This document shows, piece by piece, positions 46,267 to 58,675 of a stretch of DNA of 64,000 bases. Source of the stretch: Pestalotiopsis fici W106-1 (taxonomy: Eukaryota; Ascomycota; Sordariomycetes; Amphisphaeriales; Sporocadaceae); the NCBI RefSeq assembly GCF_000516985.1, contig NW_006917094.1, positions 3,100,001 through 3,164,000 of the forward strand, written 5' to 3'. Within the stretch, counting starts at the first letter, position 1. Every line of letters begins with the position of its first letter. The notes beneath the pieces are model-generated. The model made no database searches. It had not been told where the DNA came from and saw only the letters and a list, made by a program, of their open reading frames with translations. A program made the translations under genes and the position numbers.

Positions 46267-47142
46267 AAGACCGACATGTGATCAAGCAACACGCCAAACC
46301 CGAGGTTGGTGCTTAGCTGGCCCTCCACATACCTAAACCTAGGCGACAGTTTGGGCGCTTTCCCCGGATTTTGGCACCGCCACTTGGGAGAATGGGGGAA
46401 GCTCCGACCACCTGACAGGTTGTGGCAGATAACTCCAACGTTGGCTGCGAACGACTGAGCCATTTGTGGCGTCCGGACTGCCCAGAACTGGCCAGAACTG
46501 AATCACTGTTGGTCCATGACTCGTGGCAGATTTTGGACTTCCTTTTTAAATGAGCAATGCCCATTCTGCGCGCTATCGTTTCTTTGCAGATTTGTGTAAA
46601 GACCCTAAAAGGTAGTGTAGGTACGTAGTACACAGGCCCGAGAATCATCACTCCAAGGACTCCCTGTGTAAAGCAGATAGGGTCAAGGCATTCCGCGCCC
46701 TTGAACAGCTACTAGCTAATGTAGGTAGGTAATCTACGAAGAATTTGCTGGAGATTTGGAATGGGTGCGCGCGCGGAGGCAGGCGGGTTAGTACTTCGCA
46801 CGCCAGGACGTACGCACGGTGTTTGTGCCGTCCCTGATGAGCAACAGTCCCTTGACCCAGCATACTACAGCAGATTACCCGCTGTGAAGGGAAATGGATC
46901 GCCACTTTCTAGAAGTCCTAAAGAGGATTCATCGATACTCGAGTGCCGGTCGGACTAGATTGTCCGTTGAAAGTCTGTCCAAGACTATCCATCTAGTAGT
47001 GGTATTATCATGCCTTTAATAAGAACTGCTTTCTACAGTCTGCGTTGAATTGCTGCCTCTTTTGACTTGTTTGCAAAAATCAAAATGAAATGCCTAGATC
47101 TTGATGTTACCAAGGCAGGTTTGGAAATCTGGAGGCGATCGT

Positions 47143-47242
47143 NNNNNNNNNNNNNNNNNNNNNNNNNNNNNNNNNNNNNNNNNNNNNNNNNNNNNNNNNN
47201 NNNNNNNNNNNNNNNNNNNNNNNNNNNNNNNNNNNNNNNNNN
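47143..47242. other. assembly gap (100 Ns)
   Basis: One hundred N bases of unknown true length, followed at once by an 11-base G run (47243-47253). Neighbouring sequence is intergenic, so probably no gene is broken. Confidence 1.
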
Positions 47243-49099
47243 GGGGGGGGGGGCGGCTCTTACCCAAGAGAGGCCCTATTATCAGATCAAGCAGATCGCC
47301 CAGAGCCGTTCGAGAGTTGGCGCCCACCCACGTTTCCTTGGGTCACTTTACAATGGGCGCCAACAGAACCAATCAGAACCACAGATTAACAGAACGGCCT
47401 TTGACTCGACAGCTCAATTGCTCCTCCAAGTCAGATTATGGCTCCTCGTAGTAGTATTTTTCCCAGGGTCGCATCTGGTTCAATGCCATCTAACCTAGGG
47501 ACCGGATCAAACCTTCTTAGCGCCGTGATTCAACATTGCTCCTGTATGGGCAGCACCCGATTAAGTTGAGCCAATCTGTTACCCAGGTCAGCAAGCGGAT
47601 TTGTGAGCTAAGTAACAGATGTCCCAATTCGTTACATTCGGGCCAGCTTCAGCGGAGACCGAGGCGGGGAATTTTTGATTTCACTCGTTCAACGTTGAGA
47701 GATTGGGGGGGAGTCTGGGAGCATGACCCCTAGAGACATAGGTACTGGTCAGACAGAATGCCATGGAGCTGCAATGGGATCAATGGAGGGAAAAAAATTA
47801 TGGCACCTAGATAATGCACAGTACACGAAAGTAGGTAAGAAGGTACCTACCTACCTCATGTCATCAGCAATAAACTTGGGTGAGGCGGCGTTGGCTCCAA
47901 TGCTTAGTGTAAATGGCGCCGCCCAGCGGTGTATTTGGTCCCACGTGAAAATGATCGTGAATGACGAAGGCACATATTTGGCCTGAGGCAACCTCTCTTC
48001 CGAGATAGTGGTTCAGGCGTTAGTTTTTTAAGGTCTGGCAATGCACACGAACAGGTCTGACTTCAATTTACACTCTGATCTGTACAGTGAGTCGAGTTTG
48101 ATTCGAAAAAGCATCCTGTCTCGCCTGTCTGCTGGAATCGCGGGTACCTGGCCGCCCGCTGGCTGGAGCTGATGATCATGGATAAGGCCAAATTGAACGT
48201 GGTTGCCGCGTGGGTCCGTCCGATGGGTGGACAGCTAGGAACTAGGCCCGGCCCAGTGCTAATTATTGTCATGCCAGAGATCAGGGGGGGATGGAGAGCT
48301 TGAATTAGGTGGTGGGGAGGTCTCCGTCCATCTGATGGAGCTCGACATGCCCTGGGCTGCATATTGTTGAAATTGGCAGCCAATACAGCGTCAATCACTA
48401 ACAGTTGCCAGCTTCGACGGCGTACCTCTGGCCTCGTCTGTTTCGGCCTTTCCATCCCAAAGCAGGCAAGACGTTGTCTTGGCCTAGGATGGATTTCCAT
48501 GGGTGACTGGGGAAGCAATTCGGATGCGACCCGCCGACCAGGAGCCAGCCTTTGGGGGTTGATGGGTGCGAAGTCGTCCAAGCAAGCAGTAGGACACAGC
48601 AGTGCTAGCAACGAGAAGAGGCATTGTAACTAGGAAAAACACAAGTCGCCATACATGTACATACACACACGGTGCATGCAGATGGAAAGGTCATTATTGT
48701 GCGCTTGTTTTGTCCATCCCATAGCAAGCAATTATAGGGGAGTAGCTGTTGGTGAGCCCTGCCTCAATGGACCCTCTCATTCTCTGCGATATTGTTGAGG
48801 ATAATATAATCAAGGTAATGCCGATAATAATTATGATGATGATTTTCGAAAAGGGCCAAATGTCGAGTAATTAACTGTAATGATGTTCTTGTAATGATTA
48901 CCAGGGAGGTGGAAGCTGCAGGTGGTGCTGTGATTGCCCGCCCGCTACACAAGCTACAGGGCTTTTACCCACCATCACCCACCCCCCAAAGGAGCGCGGA
49001 TGGGCAGAACCAGTCTAATGTAGAGAGGCCCTGCGCTTCGGGCACTTTCTTGCACGGCGACCATGGGTCAAATCTCGCTTGCTGACTCCAGTTCTAGTT

Positions 49100-49500
49100 T
49101 GCCCAGGCCAGCCAGACTCCCACTCACTCTCTGTGTCTCTCTCTCTGCATGTCTGTTGAGGAAAGAGTCGCTCGCTCTCTCCTCTCTCTCACCCCCCGTC
49201 CGTCTCTTGTGTCCGTGTGTTCAGCCTCTCTTGTACCTACAAGTGGGTATTGTAGGCGCTTGATACCAGGTAGCGCTCCTCTCAATTCATCCGATCCCTT
49301 CTCTCTCTTCTTCTCCATTCAGGTCCTCCAGAGTCCTGTCTCTTGCGTCTGTCATTCGTCTGTCGTCCCGTTGTTTGTACGTAGTTACCGACCTTCAACT
49401 TCAACCGTTTCCCGTTGCCGTTGCGCGGACGTTGGCAGCACGCCTTTCTTTTTCTTATTCTCTTGGTACTATTTCGCTTCTTTCTTCTACCCATCATAAT
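49100..49500 (+). promoter_or_regulatory. CT-rich promoter/leader region of the PSR1-like gene
   Basis: Long pyrimidine-rich stretch with many CTCTCT runs upstream of the PSR1-like gene. CT-rich tracts near transcription starts are typical for strongly expressed fungal genes. No exact start site can be given. Confidence 0.4.
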
Positions 49501-49946
49501 TCCAATCGCCTTTGCATGGGAATTGCAAGCCCCCCGACTTGGCGCCTAATTTGTTGCACCGTGGAAGTTCGTCTGACTGTCTGTCCGTCTCTGGTCGTCT
49601 GACCTGATTCCCTACTCCGACCAAGCAAGCTCCTTTAGACGATTGCACCAAAAGACCCAACTACCACCTAGAGGTACCACTACCACTACCTCGTTCTGCC
49701 CATCCAGAATTCCCTTTCCAGGATCTCCACTCCCCTATACCGTGATACCTGTCGATTCTATTACGACGCGACAAACCACGACACTTTTCACGACCGTCAT
49801 TACAACCCGGGCTTTTGCGCGCTCTTTCCGACATCTTCAGGCCATAAGTTCAGCCGCAGCGCGAATCTTCCAACCGGTATCTCGTGGCAGCAAATTATTG
49901 CGAAAGGGGTCAAGGCAGTCATCTGAGGCTGACTGACACGATTTAG

Positions 49947-50233
49947 GTGAGTGGCCGCTCGGATTTCTTTTCACGCAGTCGCAGCCTCACCTTGCCGTCA
50001 CTGCTGTACATTCAAGCTGGCTCCAACTTTTGGCGCCCAGTTCCAGCAAGGAAGGCAATATTGTGTGCGTGTGCGCGGAACAGTTGTCGCTTCGCAGTCT
50101 ACCTCCCATTATTACTGCGAGGATAGAAACGGAACAGACCTCTGTTTTGGGTCTCGTTATTTGAGACCATAAACTGCAATCTGCTGTCTGTCATTTTCGA
50201 ACTGGGAACTGGAAACTAATCAGCCATCTCTAG
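49947..50233 (+). other. candidate 5'UTR intron of the PSR1-like gene
   Basis: Donor GTGAGT after ATTTAG at 49947 and acceptor TCTCTAG at 50233, 287 bp. In the frame of the downstream ATG a TGA (in GACTGACACG) precedes the donor, so the exon is untranslated. Supported by splice signals only. Confidence 0.45.
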
Positions 50234-50252
50234 TGCAATATTGGGTATTGAC

Positions 50253-51853
50253 ATGAGTGATCTAGAGGTGCATCCTCAGCAAAGCAAGGAAACGTTCGCA
50301 ACAGCAGAAGCCTCGAGCTCCCGCGGGCAAAGACTACTCCGCGTATCCTCGAGATCGTCATCGCAGAAGATTGAGCCATCGCCAACCACGACAGGGCTTA
50401 GCGGGGCAACAGCAAGTGGTTCGAGAGATAGCATCGGGGGTATTTCAAAGAGATCGAGAGGCAGCATGTCGGGACGTCGCCGAAATGGGAGCGCGTCTAG
50501 TAACCGCTCCGGGGCTGGCACAACGGGCACATCGGGACCGAATTCCCCTGCCGGAGCCGCTCCCAGGCGCAAGAAGGGTGGTCTTCTTTCACTGCTAGGC
50601 TGCTGTGGAGTGCCTGACAATGCGAACACTCTGGAGGGTGGAGAGGAGCCAGTGCCTTCGCACAAGCTTGACAAGATACCCCAACGCCAGTTGACTTCGA
50701 GCCGAAGGACGATAACTCCGTCCGACCAGACCACGGGCAGCAAGACGCAAGTCTCCGAGAAGGAACCGCAGACGGCTCCGGCAGAATCTACGCAGGATGC
50801 TTCGAAAACAACAAAGCGCGTGTCCGGATCCACCGCCCAAGATCAGTCGACTCTGGGCGATCGGGAGTCTGAATCAAAGCAGACTACACTTGGGGGACAG
50901 ACAGGACCCAGCATCACGGTAAACCCACCGGTTGTCGAAACGCACGAAGCCGGTGAGCCATCAGAGCCAGTCTCTGGAAAGGATGTTGATGGCGATGTGG
51001 AAATGGCAGATGCAGGCGCCGGAGATGAAGCAGCGCAAACAAGTACAGCATCGGAGGAACAATATCAGAAACAGGTTCCCCCACCTCCTCCAGGGCCTGT
51101 ACCGGACGCAAGCCAACCTCTGCCTTCGCAGACAGAGGTCGCAGTGGCGGCTCCAGAGCCGGTTCCCGAGCAGAAATGGCTTCTTCCTCCTATCCAACCA
51201 CAGCACAAAGGCCGCAAATGCTTGGTCCTTGATCTGGACGAGACACTAGTTCACTCTTCCTTCAAGGTTGGTCTTTGTCTACCTCTTCCGGGGCAACCCC
51301 CCTTTCATAGTATGCTAATCAAGTTGTACGTACAGATTCTGCACCAGGCCGATTTCACGATACCGGTAGAGATCGAGGGCAACTATCATAACGTTTATGT
51401 TATCAAGAGGCCCGGCGTCGACCAATTTATGAAGAGAGTCGGAGAGCTTTACGAAGTAGTTGTTTTCACAGCATCAGTCTCTAAGGTTAGTATCCTCTCC
51501 GTGAGAAGGGGATGACGGGCTTGGCTAATTGAGTATTACAGTATGGCGACCCATTACTCGATCAGCTCGACATACACAAGGTGGTTCACCATCGTCTTTT
51601 CCGAGAGAGCTGTTACAACCACCAGGGAAACTACGTCAAGGACCTATCGCAAGTCGGTCGTGATCTGAAGGACACCATCATTATTGATAACTCACCGACC
51701 TCGTACATTTTCCATCCTCAACATGCCGTGCCGATCAGCAGTTGGTTCTCCGATGCGCATGACAACGAGCTACTGGACCTCATACCCGTCCTTGAAGATT
51801 TGGCAACTTCGGATGTGCGCGACGTTAGCTTAGTCCTCGATGTTACCCTGTAA
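50253..51853 (+). CDS. psr1: PSR1/NLI-type phosphatase
   Basis: Three exons, 50253-51266, 51336-51485 and 51542-51853, with introns of 69 and 56 bp in phase 0, give 491 aa. The ATG at 50253 is chosen over an upstream TTG. Residues 1-315 are disordered and Ser/Thr/Pro-rich. The FCP1-homology (NIF) phosphatase domain starts at about 320: DLDET (Asp327 nucleophile, Asp329 acid), [18 protein letters not shown], and the IIDNSP motif with [13 protein letters not shown]. This family removes phosphate from Ser/Thr; yeast PSR1/PSR2 act at the plasma membrane with WHI2 in the general stress response. A double Cys (LSLLGCC, about 117-118) may be palmitoylated. A long leader with a 97-codon uORF (49643-49936) and a 5'UTR intron precedes it. 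Confidence 0.9.
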
Positions 51854-53118
51854 AGGACTTTCCTGAACAGGACCCTCGACACGAACCAGCATAGACGACA
51901 CAGCGGGACACATCCTGGTGAACGAACGTTCCGCTGCTATCCGACCTAACATGAAATGATGAGCACGCCGAGAGAGACTCATTGTCACTCCGGTCAATCC
52001 TTGGCATCACGATGGACGATGCAGTCGTGGGTTTCGAGACCAAAGCCAATTTTTGCGTTGGCTCAAGACGTCCATGTGGCACCGTGTCGCTTCCCAGTGC
52101 TTTCAGAAGCCACATGAGTCATGATGGCTTGGTGAATGTATATGGGAAGCGGAGTTGGGTTCATCGAGGTACGGAGCTCAAGGACTAGATGTGTTTGATC
52201 TAAGGTCGGTTACGCGTATATTGTCGACCAAACTTGCCCAGAAAATCTGGCGCATCAACAACAGCACCCATTTTTTTTTTCATTTGTTAGATCTCTTCTC
52301 TGCTCGCACAGCGCTTCGCAACTATGCATGCTGGCCAGTCGACCAAGAACTGCGAGCAGTTCTGCCCTACCAAGTCTCTCTGTGACCCGCATTGCAGCAG
52401 ATTCAGCGTCGGCAATAATTTTATGGACAGTAAGGAACAACGGGGGATGTTTTCTTTTGGACTCCTGTGTCGCCGGTATAATACGGCCTAGGAGGGTTTG
52501 AAGTATGGTTTTTTAAAAAAGGATTTGAAAAGGCATATATGTTCCGAGAGATCCGTCCTTTGAGAAACGTCGGACCGGCCTTCTCGAAGAAAAAAACACC
52601 CCCCATGTTAAAGCGTTGAATTAGGATACCACCTTTAAATCGAACTGTAATTGGACCCTGATTCGTCTTGATAAATATGTACGTCGTTGTGCTCATACAT
52701 ATGCTTGCTTACTATCCCTTGGAGATCGACGAGACTGTCTGGTTAGGTGGGCATTGCAACCCGCTCATAGTATACGCACATGAAAAGGGTATACGGAATA
52801 TGACTGCTTTCACAGTAACTTGATCTCATCTTGAGATGAAAATCAGTCAGTCTAATGGGGATCTGTCTTCTCACGAAAGCCCACATCGCAAACATATCGA
52901 CTCCTGTGCGCATTGAACCTATCTCAAGTCGCTCTTGTCCTAATCAACTTGGTCATGCAAATGTTTTATCTATAAGTACATATAAAATCCCCCCTTCTGG
53001 GTCTTTTCGGTACTATATCAGCCATGATGACCATGTAAGCGGCGTCATTCAGTAACACCTGGTCCCGTCTGGGTCTTACATCGAGAGAGAACGCAATCAA
53101 ATCTAGCCGCCTCGACTA
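51854..53118. other. intergenic between convergent genes
   Basis: Separates the PSR1-like and CFT1 3' ends. Short ORFs only. A T10 tract at 52271-52280. No gene recognised. Confidence 0.5.
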
Positions 53119-56100
53119 CTACAGGTACCCCAGTCCGTTGGCACCAACCAAGCCTTCGAGTGTGGCTCTCACCTCATCGACCCCAGCGAAACCCACGCGG
53201 CCGGCAATCTCGGCCCTGCGGCCAGCACCCAGCTCATTCCAGCGGCTTAGCATGGCGCCGTCCACGATACTCCTGCCGACGCCAGCATCTACGGCTGGCG
53301 GTTGTCGGCCGACCACGGCACTGGTTACAGGCGCGCGGTAGGCCTTGGGATTTAGGCCTCCGAGGTGCGCTAGGTTGTTCGATAACTGAGAGGCCAGTGA
53401 CGAGAGACGGCGATACTCCTGTTCAGTAAGTGGTGTCAGAGCCGCCAACATGCCCGTGTGCGAAGCAAGAAGGAGGATCTGAGGCGGCGCAGGTGCGGCA
53501 GCAGTTCCGTTGTCGTTCATGTTTGAGCGGTCGTGGATCAACTCGTGGCCTGGTGGGAGAGTACGTGGCAGCAAGAGACTCCGCGATGGCATGTGGGCTC
53601 CCACTGAAAAGGTAGTGCGATGCAAGAGCATATGCCCGCCTAGCGACTTGGGATCTATTGGACAGTCTTAGCATATGAATATCAAGCGCGTCTTCTGGTA
53701 CTTACGATCTGGGTCAAATTGCAGGAGATGGATTCCACCATCAGAATCGCATGCCACGATGGAGAGTTCGTCATCGTCGGGCAAGAAATCCGCTGTAAGG
53801 ATCTCCAATGTTGTTGAACTCTTGCCGTAAAGAATCATCTTGTAGGGCTCTTCCGTGTATCCAGTGAACCAAACACCCTTGACTGCGTCAGCCATGAGAC
53901 ACAAACCAGTGCCTCTCAGCTCGCGAACAGTCGTCACATAGCAGCTCATATCCATGAAAGCAACAGGAAGCAGACTTCCATCCTCCTTCAAGCCTCTGAC
54001 CATGCATTTTTGACCCTGTGCAACGAGCATCAAACCCTGAGTTCCAATCTCGGAGAGTGCTGTGACAGCGCCCCGGGGGATGTCTTCCTTTGCTACAACC
54101 TTGAGTCGCTTGTTCGTCTCTGGCCGTCCAGGCTCTGGGATGACAGTCACTACATCGTATACAATGAGACGCCCTTTAATGGGTAGATCCTCGCCTTTTG
54201 CTATTGCTGTGCCGGCAACGATGAGCTGTTTGCGCTCATGTGTCGACTCCGACACTTCCAAATTGAGAGTCTCAAGGCACAGAATAGTCTCACAAGGCTC
54301 CATCTCCACCGTATCGATGACTGTCCAGTTGATTGGGTTCACCAACTGGAGAACGCCTCGCTCTACCATGGGTTTGAAGGCCAGGTCTTTCTCATTCTGC
54401 CATTCTTTATGATAGTCATCCTCCTTGGGCAGCTCAAACGGTTCTTTAGAGTCGCAGCCAACGACATAAGTTGTAGAAGGGGCGTGATAGGTGACGGAAC
54501 TGGCATCAATATGAAGTGGAAGTTTCTTCATAGGCATGCCAATCTCTGCGTAGACTGTATCTCCGACAGGAATCTGGCAGACCCTCGCAACGCCATGAGA
54601 GTCTGCGTATATGATGCCTCGCTCGCAGCCTTCAGTGTGAAAGGAGCTGAGTGATCTTATGCCATCTCCTTGCAAGCTGATGACCTTGGGTATCGTCTTT
54701 GATGACTTCATAATAAAGCTGGGAGAAGCGCCAGGTAGGAATACGGTCTCATACCCTCCTACATTGGCACACTTCCTCAAGGGCATCATCCTTGGTTGCT
54801 GCTCAGCTTCATCATCTGCTACGGCTGCAGGACTCTTCGCCAGGTGGTCATTGGTTATCTTCTTGAAATGAAGTGACTTTGAAAGTTCTTCAGATTCCTC
54901 GCCAGAAGACACCCGGAATGGTTGGTAAATGGTCAAGTCGTCGTTTGAGTGTCGTACCTATCAGCTATTAGCAGCAGCGTCTATGAAATCGAAACGGACT
55001 AGAGCTTACAATAAGGTACGGTGACGACGATGTCAAATCTCCAAGATTGGCTACGAGAATCTCCGTGATCGTCTCTTTAGCACTGCCACGTCTGGCCGAG
55101 TATCCGGCAGACAAGACGGGCGGGACAAATGGCAAGCCCTCTACGACACATATGGGCTTGGAGAGGTCCGGCAAAGCGTATATCTGCAAGGTCAGCTCGC
55201 TGTGTACGAATAGGCCATTGGACCGATCTTGACTTACATGCAAAGCACCATGCCCACTAAGAAGGAACATGACTATATTTTCACCCGATTTGGTGCCATG
55301 ATCTGTCTGAACGTTGGCAAAAATGCCAGTACTATCCTCGTACAAGCATCCCGTGAGCCACTTGGTAGAAATGAGATTTTCGTGCTCTTTCTCGAGTTCT
55401 TCAAGCTCCATGTTCTTATCAATCTTTGCGACGAAGACACTCGAGTCATCTCGCACCAGCATCAGAAAGGGGTCGGCTATGCTGGCATTCACGACTCTGG
55501 GCTCCGCTCCAGTCTCCTCATCAACCATGGGCAGGATTTGACTCAAATGGAAATCTGCAGCTGCATTAGTACGGTACGTCATGGGGTTTGCCAAGAGTAT
55601 TCACCTCCATCGTAGCATCGAACCTCGGCCTTTAGCACTTGTATGATCCTCTTGTTCTTTCCCATTGTGCCAGCTTCGATGGTAAACCCAGCAGCTGGTT
55701 CAAACTCGGTGCCAGTCAAGTTTTCAAAGCCAGCCCCTGTCACGGCATAGACATCCGATGTCTCATAGCCGTCCAAGTCCACTTTTGACACGATCATGAA
55801 CCTATCATAGCGTGCTGTTGCATCAAAGTCGGCTCCCATCAGCGCATTACTCTTATCAGCTTGCAACGATTTCGGTACGGGTTTCTGGGCGGCTAGCGTC
55901 CAGAATCCCCTAGCTTCGGGAAAGTCAAACTCTCCAATGACCGTTGGTTGTATTGCGCGGTTGATCACGGCGAGAGAGCCGGCATTGCCTCTGCCGACCG
56001 CGCATACGAGACTCAAATCGCTCATGGTTGCTGTTGATTTGGTCTCTTGTTCCTCAAACGTCGCTGTGCCGGGTCCTAGACTCACAGCTCTGATGGGCGC

Positions 56101-57705
56101 TAAACTGACCAGCTTGTCATGGACTTTGAAGAGCAATTCCCCGCTCTTGGAAGTTGAAGATTCCAGTGGAACGGTCGCCTGCTTGGCAGGGGCAGACTCG
56201 TCAGCGTAGAGATCGTCGTCATCATCCATGTCTTCGAGGTCTTCATCATCGATATCTGCATCCATCGAGGTATCATGTAAGCGGCCTTTGCGCCGTGAAG
56301 TCTGGGCTTGTTTTCGTGACCATCCAATGACAACGGAGTCTCCGTCCTCACTGCCGACGAATAGGCTTGTCTTTCCCAAGTTTGCAAGAGTTGACGCAGG
56401 ACTTGAGAGCAGGAGGCCGCCTGCTTGCTCCGAAACTGTTTTGACACTGAGCCCAGCTACTGTGCGGCCATCGATTCGAAAGTCAATGACGGCAAGGCGT
56501 CCGTCATTCGATACTATGAGCATCTCCCCAACTTCGGGGGCTAGGACCTCGATTTCGCATCCCTCAAGTCTAAGCCCAAGATCAGACTGGTCCACAAGGC
56601 CGAAGGAAGTCATTTGTCTTGCAAATGAGTTCACTGCAACGCCATGGGTCTTACCCGACTGGTCGATATGTATGAGTTCGTTGGTGCCAACCAAGAGAGC
56701 ACCGCCAACCGGAGCAGGTAAGGCTATGACACGGAATAGGTCTTGTGGGAGCCCGTTGACGGACAAAATGGTGGTTGATGCCTTCTGTTTGAGATCGAGG
56801 GTGAATACGGTGTACGTGAGGTGATCCTTACGGCCGAGTTGGGCAGATGGAGCCATGGTCGAGGAGAGAATGCCAAACGTAGGCTCCCTATACTCGTGGA
56901 GGAAGGCAAGATGCACGGGATGGATCAGACTAGGATCAAGATTGGATAGTCGCAAGACAAATGAGGACGAATATGGTGTATCTTCATTGCTGCTGCTAGT
57001 GCCATTTACAATCGTCGTGGACAGCTCCTTGGCTGGTCTGGGTCCGTCCAGCTCTTCATCCCAGTCATCCATGTCAATGTCCTCTTCCTCGGACTGGTTG
57101 AACTGCAGGATAGCCAAACTGCGCGCACCGAACTTGAGTGCTGCACACCGGCTACCTGGGTCGGCAGCCAGAAAGTTGACATAGTCGCCCAGCGGCGCCG
57201 CCCACGGCACCTTCTGCAGATCATCTTGCTCATAGAAATGGACCGATGTATTATATATCGTGTTCTTCTCCGGATCCCATTCCACTGTGCTTAGCTTGGC
57301 GTCCCGAAAAGCCAGCAGGAGGGCTTCACCACCGGACTTTGAGCTCTGTCGACGGATGCGCGCAAGTCCCGTGACGGTGCCCGACAATGGGAATTCTGCT
57401 ACGAGGACGAGTTTCGTATAGCTGGAGCGGTCGGAACGCACCAGCATGGAGTCTGCGCCGAGGAATGAGGTCTCTAGACCGTCGTCGTCGTTGATTCGGC
57501 TATCGTAGTGGCCAGGTGCCTTGGACGATTGCGTATGGGCGGCATTGTTGGCATTGTCGACCTCGGCCGACACTGACTTCGTGGTGAAGACCTGGAGGAG
57601 GGAGGCTCTGGCGATGACCAGGTTATGCGCGTGCGCCGAGGTGAATGGCAGCACAATGGAGTGCGTTACCGCTGTGGGAGGCGTCAACTCCGTGTAGCAC
57701 TGCAT
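53119..57705 (-). CDS. cft1: CFT1/CPSF160-like mRNA 3'-end processing factor
   Basis: Five exons: 55605-57705, 55238-55554, 55010-55183, 53706-54957 and 53119-53654. Introns of 50, 54, 52 and 51 bp all keep frame, giving 1459 aa. The N-terminus MQCYTELTPPTAVTH is typical of CFT1, and the size matches. CFT1 (CPSF160) is the scaffold of the cleavage and polyadenylation complex and binds the poly(A) signal module with other CPSF subunits. Seen are beta-propeller repeats of the MMS1/CPSF-A type, an acidic internal loop (DADIDDEDLEDMDDDDDLY, about 480), CYDGDF..SQILPM, and the conserved C-terminal CPSF-A region with LHRTTF and helical end (LLTPLTEQEYRRL). The ATG at 57705 is the only sensible start. 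It converges with the PSR1-like gene. Confidence 0.92.
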
Positions 57706-58675
57706 CGTGAACCTCGTTGCACCATTTCAGGGCAAGAATGAGGAAGAATTGACGTTGAAAGCTTGTGCCTGAGCTGGACCGGCAACGTCTTTCGCAAAGT
57801 GACCTTTGCGATCTGCTAAGATTGATGTTTAGCTATCAGATATGTAGCCTAGCTAAGTATGTACCTATGTGAGCCGCTAGCGTCATCTGTCTGGTAAATA
57901 AACGCTTGGTCGGGGTACATTAGGTACTTGGAGCTTCCAAGCTTCCAGGGCTCATACGCGCTGTACGTGACTGCTTTGCAGGTACTGCTTAGCTACAGTA
58001 CCTATACTACCCACCCAGAAGCCGCCACAGTAGATTTCACAGGTGCTGAATAAATGCCAAAGACCCCACCTAGAACAATCAATTGATGGATATAAAGCTC
58101 TCAAATGTCAATGTACAATAATTACATCAATAGACAGCCATAAATTATTCATGAACAATACCTGAATTGAATCTCGAGTTCATTACTTTCCGTGTACGTG
58201 TGCTATTTTACTAGATAACGCTCTGGTATTATCACATCAAACTTGTTCATCATTGCCAAATGACCTAAATAGCAAAATGCCCTCTTGTTCATTAATAAAG
58301 ACACGAGCTTCCGGATTAATGTGGAGCTGCAGGTCGCTGGTTCGTGACCTTCTGATTGGCCAGACTTCATTGACTCGTGGTAACTTCCAGTGTTCAAGCC
58401 AAAAGCCATGTTTGCTCTCCTTCTCTATGGGACTAATTCTTTATCTTGCTAATAGCAGTCCATGAGGTGTATATTTCATTGCATACAACAGCTCCAGCAT
58501 ATTTTAGTTTCCTTTCATCAGTCTCATGATAATATAAATTCCACCAATGCTCCCCTGTCCGCTACCCGATGAACGCCTCGTATTGTCCGCATCATTTGAG
58601 CTTCATCTAGCATGACGCGTTGAACCACGATTTCACAGTGGCCATCTCTCAACTGTATCTGCTACTCAACACACA
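57706..58675. other. intergenic between divergent genes
   Basis: Promoters of CFT1 and the 2EXR-like gene. Several TACCTA motifs near 57850-58020. No gene seen. Confidence 0.5.

Larger units (their letters stand above)
45865..49000. other. intergenic region with assembly gap
   Basis: No supported gene. It contains the PXA-type promoter, a GACA repeat near 46255-46266, the N gap, and minus-strand ORFs without domains (for example 48063-48611). The right part, from about 49.0 kb, belongs to the leader of the PSR1-like gene. Confidence 0.5.

Noticed and set aside
46122..46905. Overlapping minus-strand ORFs near the GACA repeat
   Set aside because: Repeat-rich and without domains; not coding.
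48063..48611. 182-codon minus-strand ORF
   Set aside because: Composition is mixed and proline-rich with no motif; no consistent promoter or introns. Probably chance in a GC-richer stretch.
49643..49936. 97-codon ORF as a separate gene
   Set aside because: It lies in the leader of the PSR1-like gene and has Thr/Pro-rich composition typical of CT-rich leaders. Treated as a uORF.
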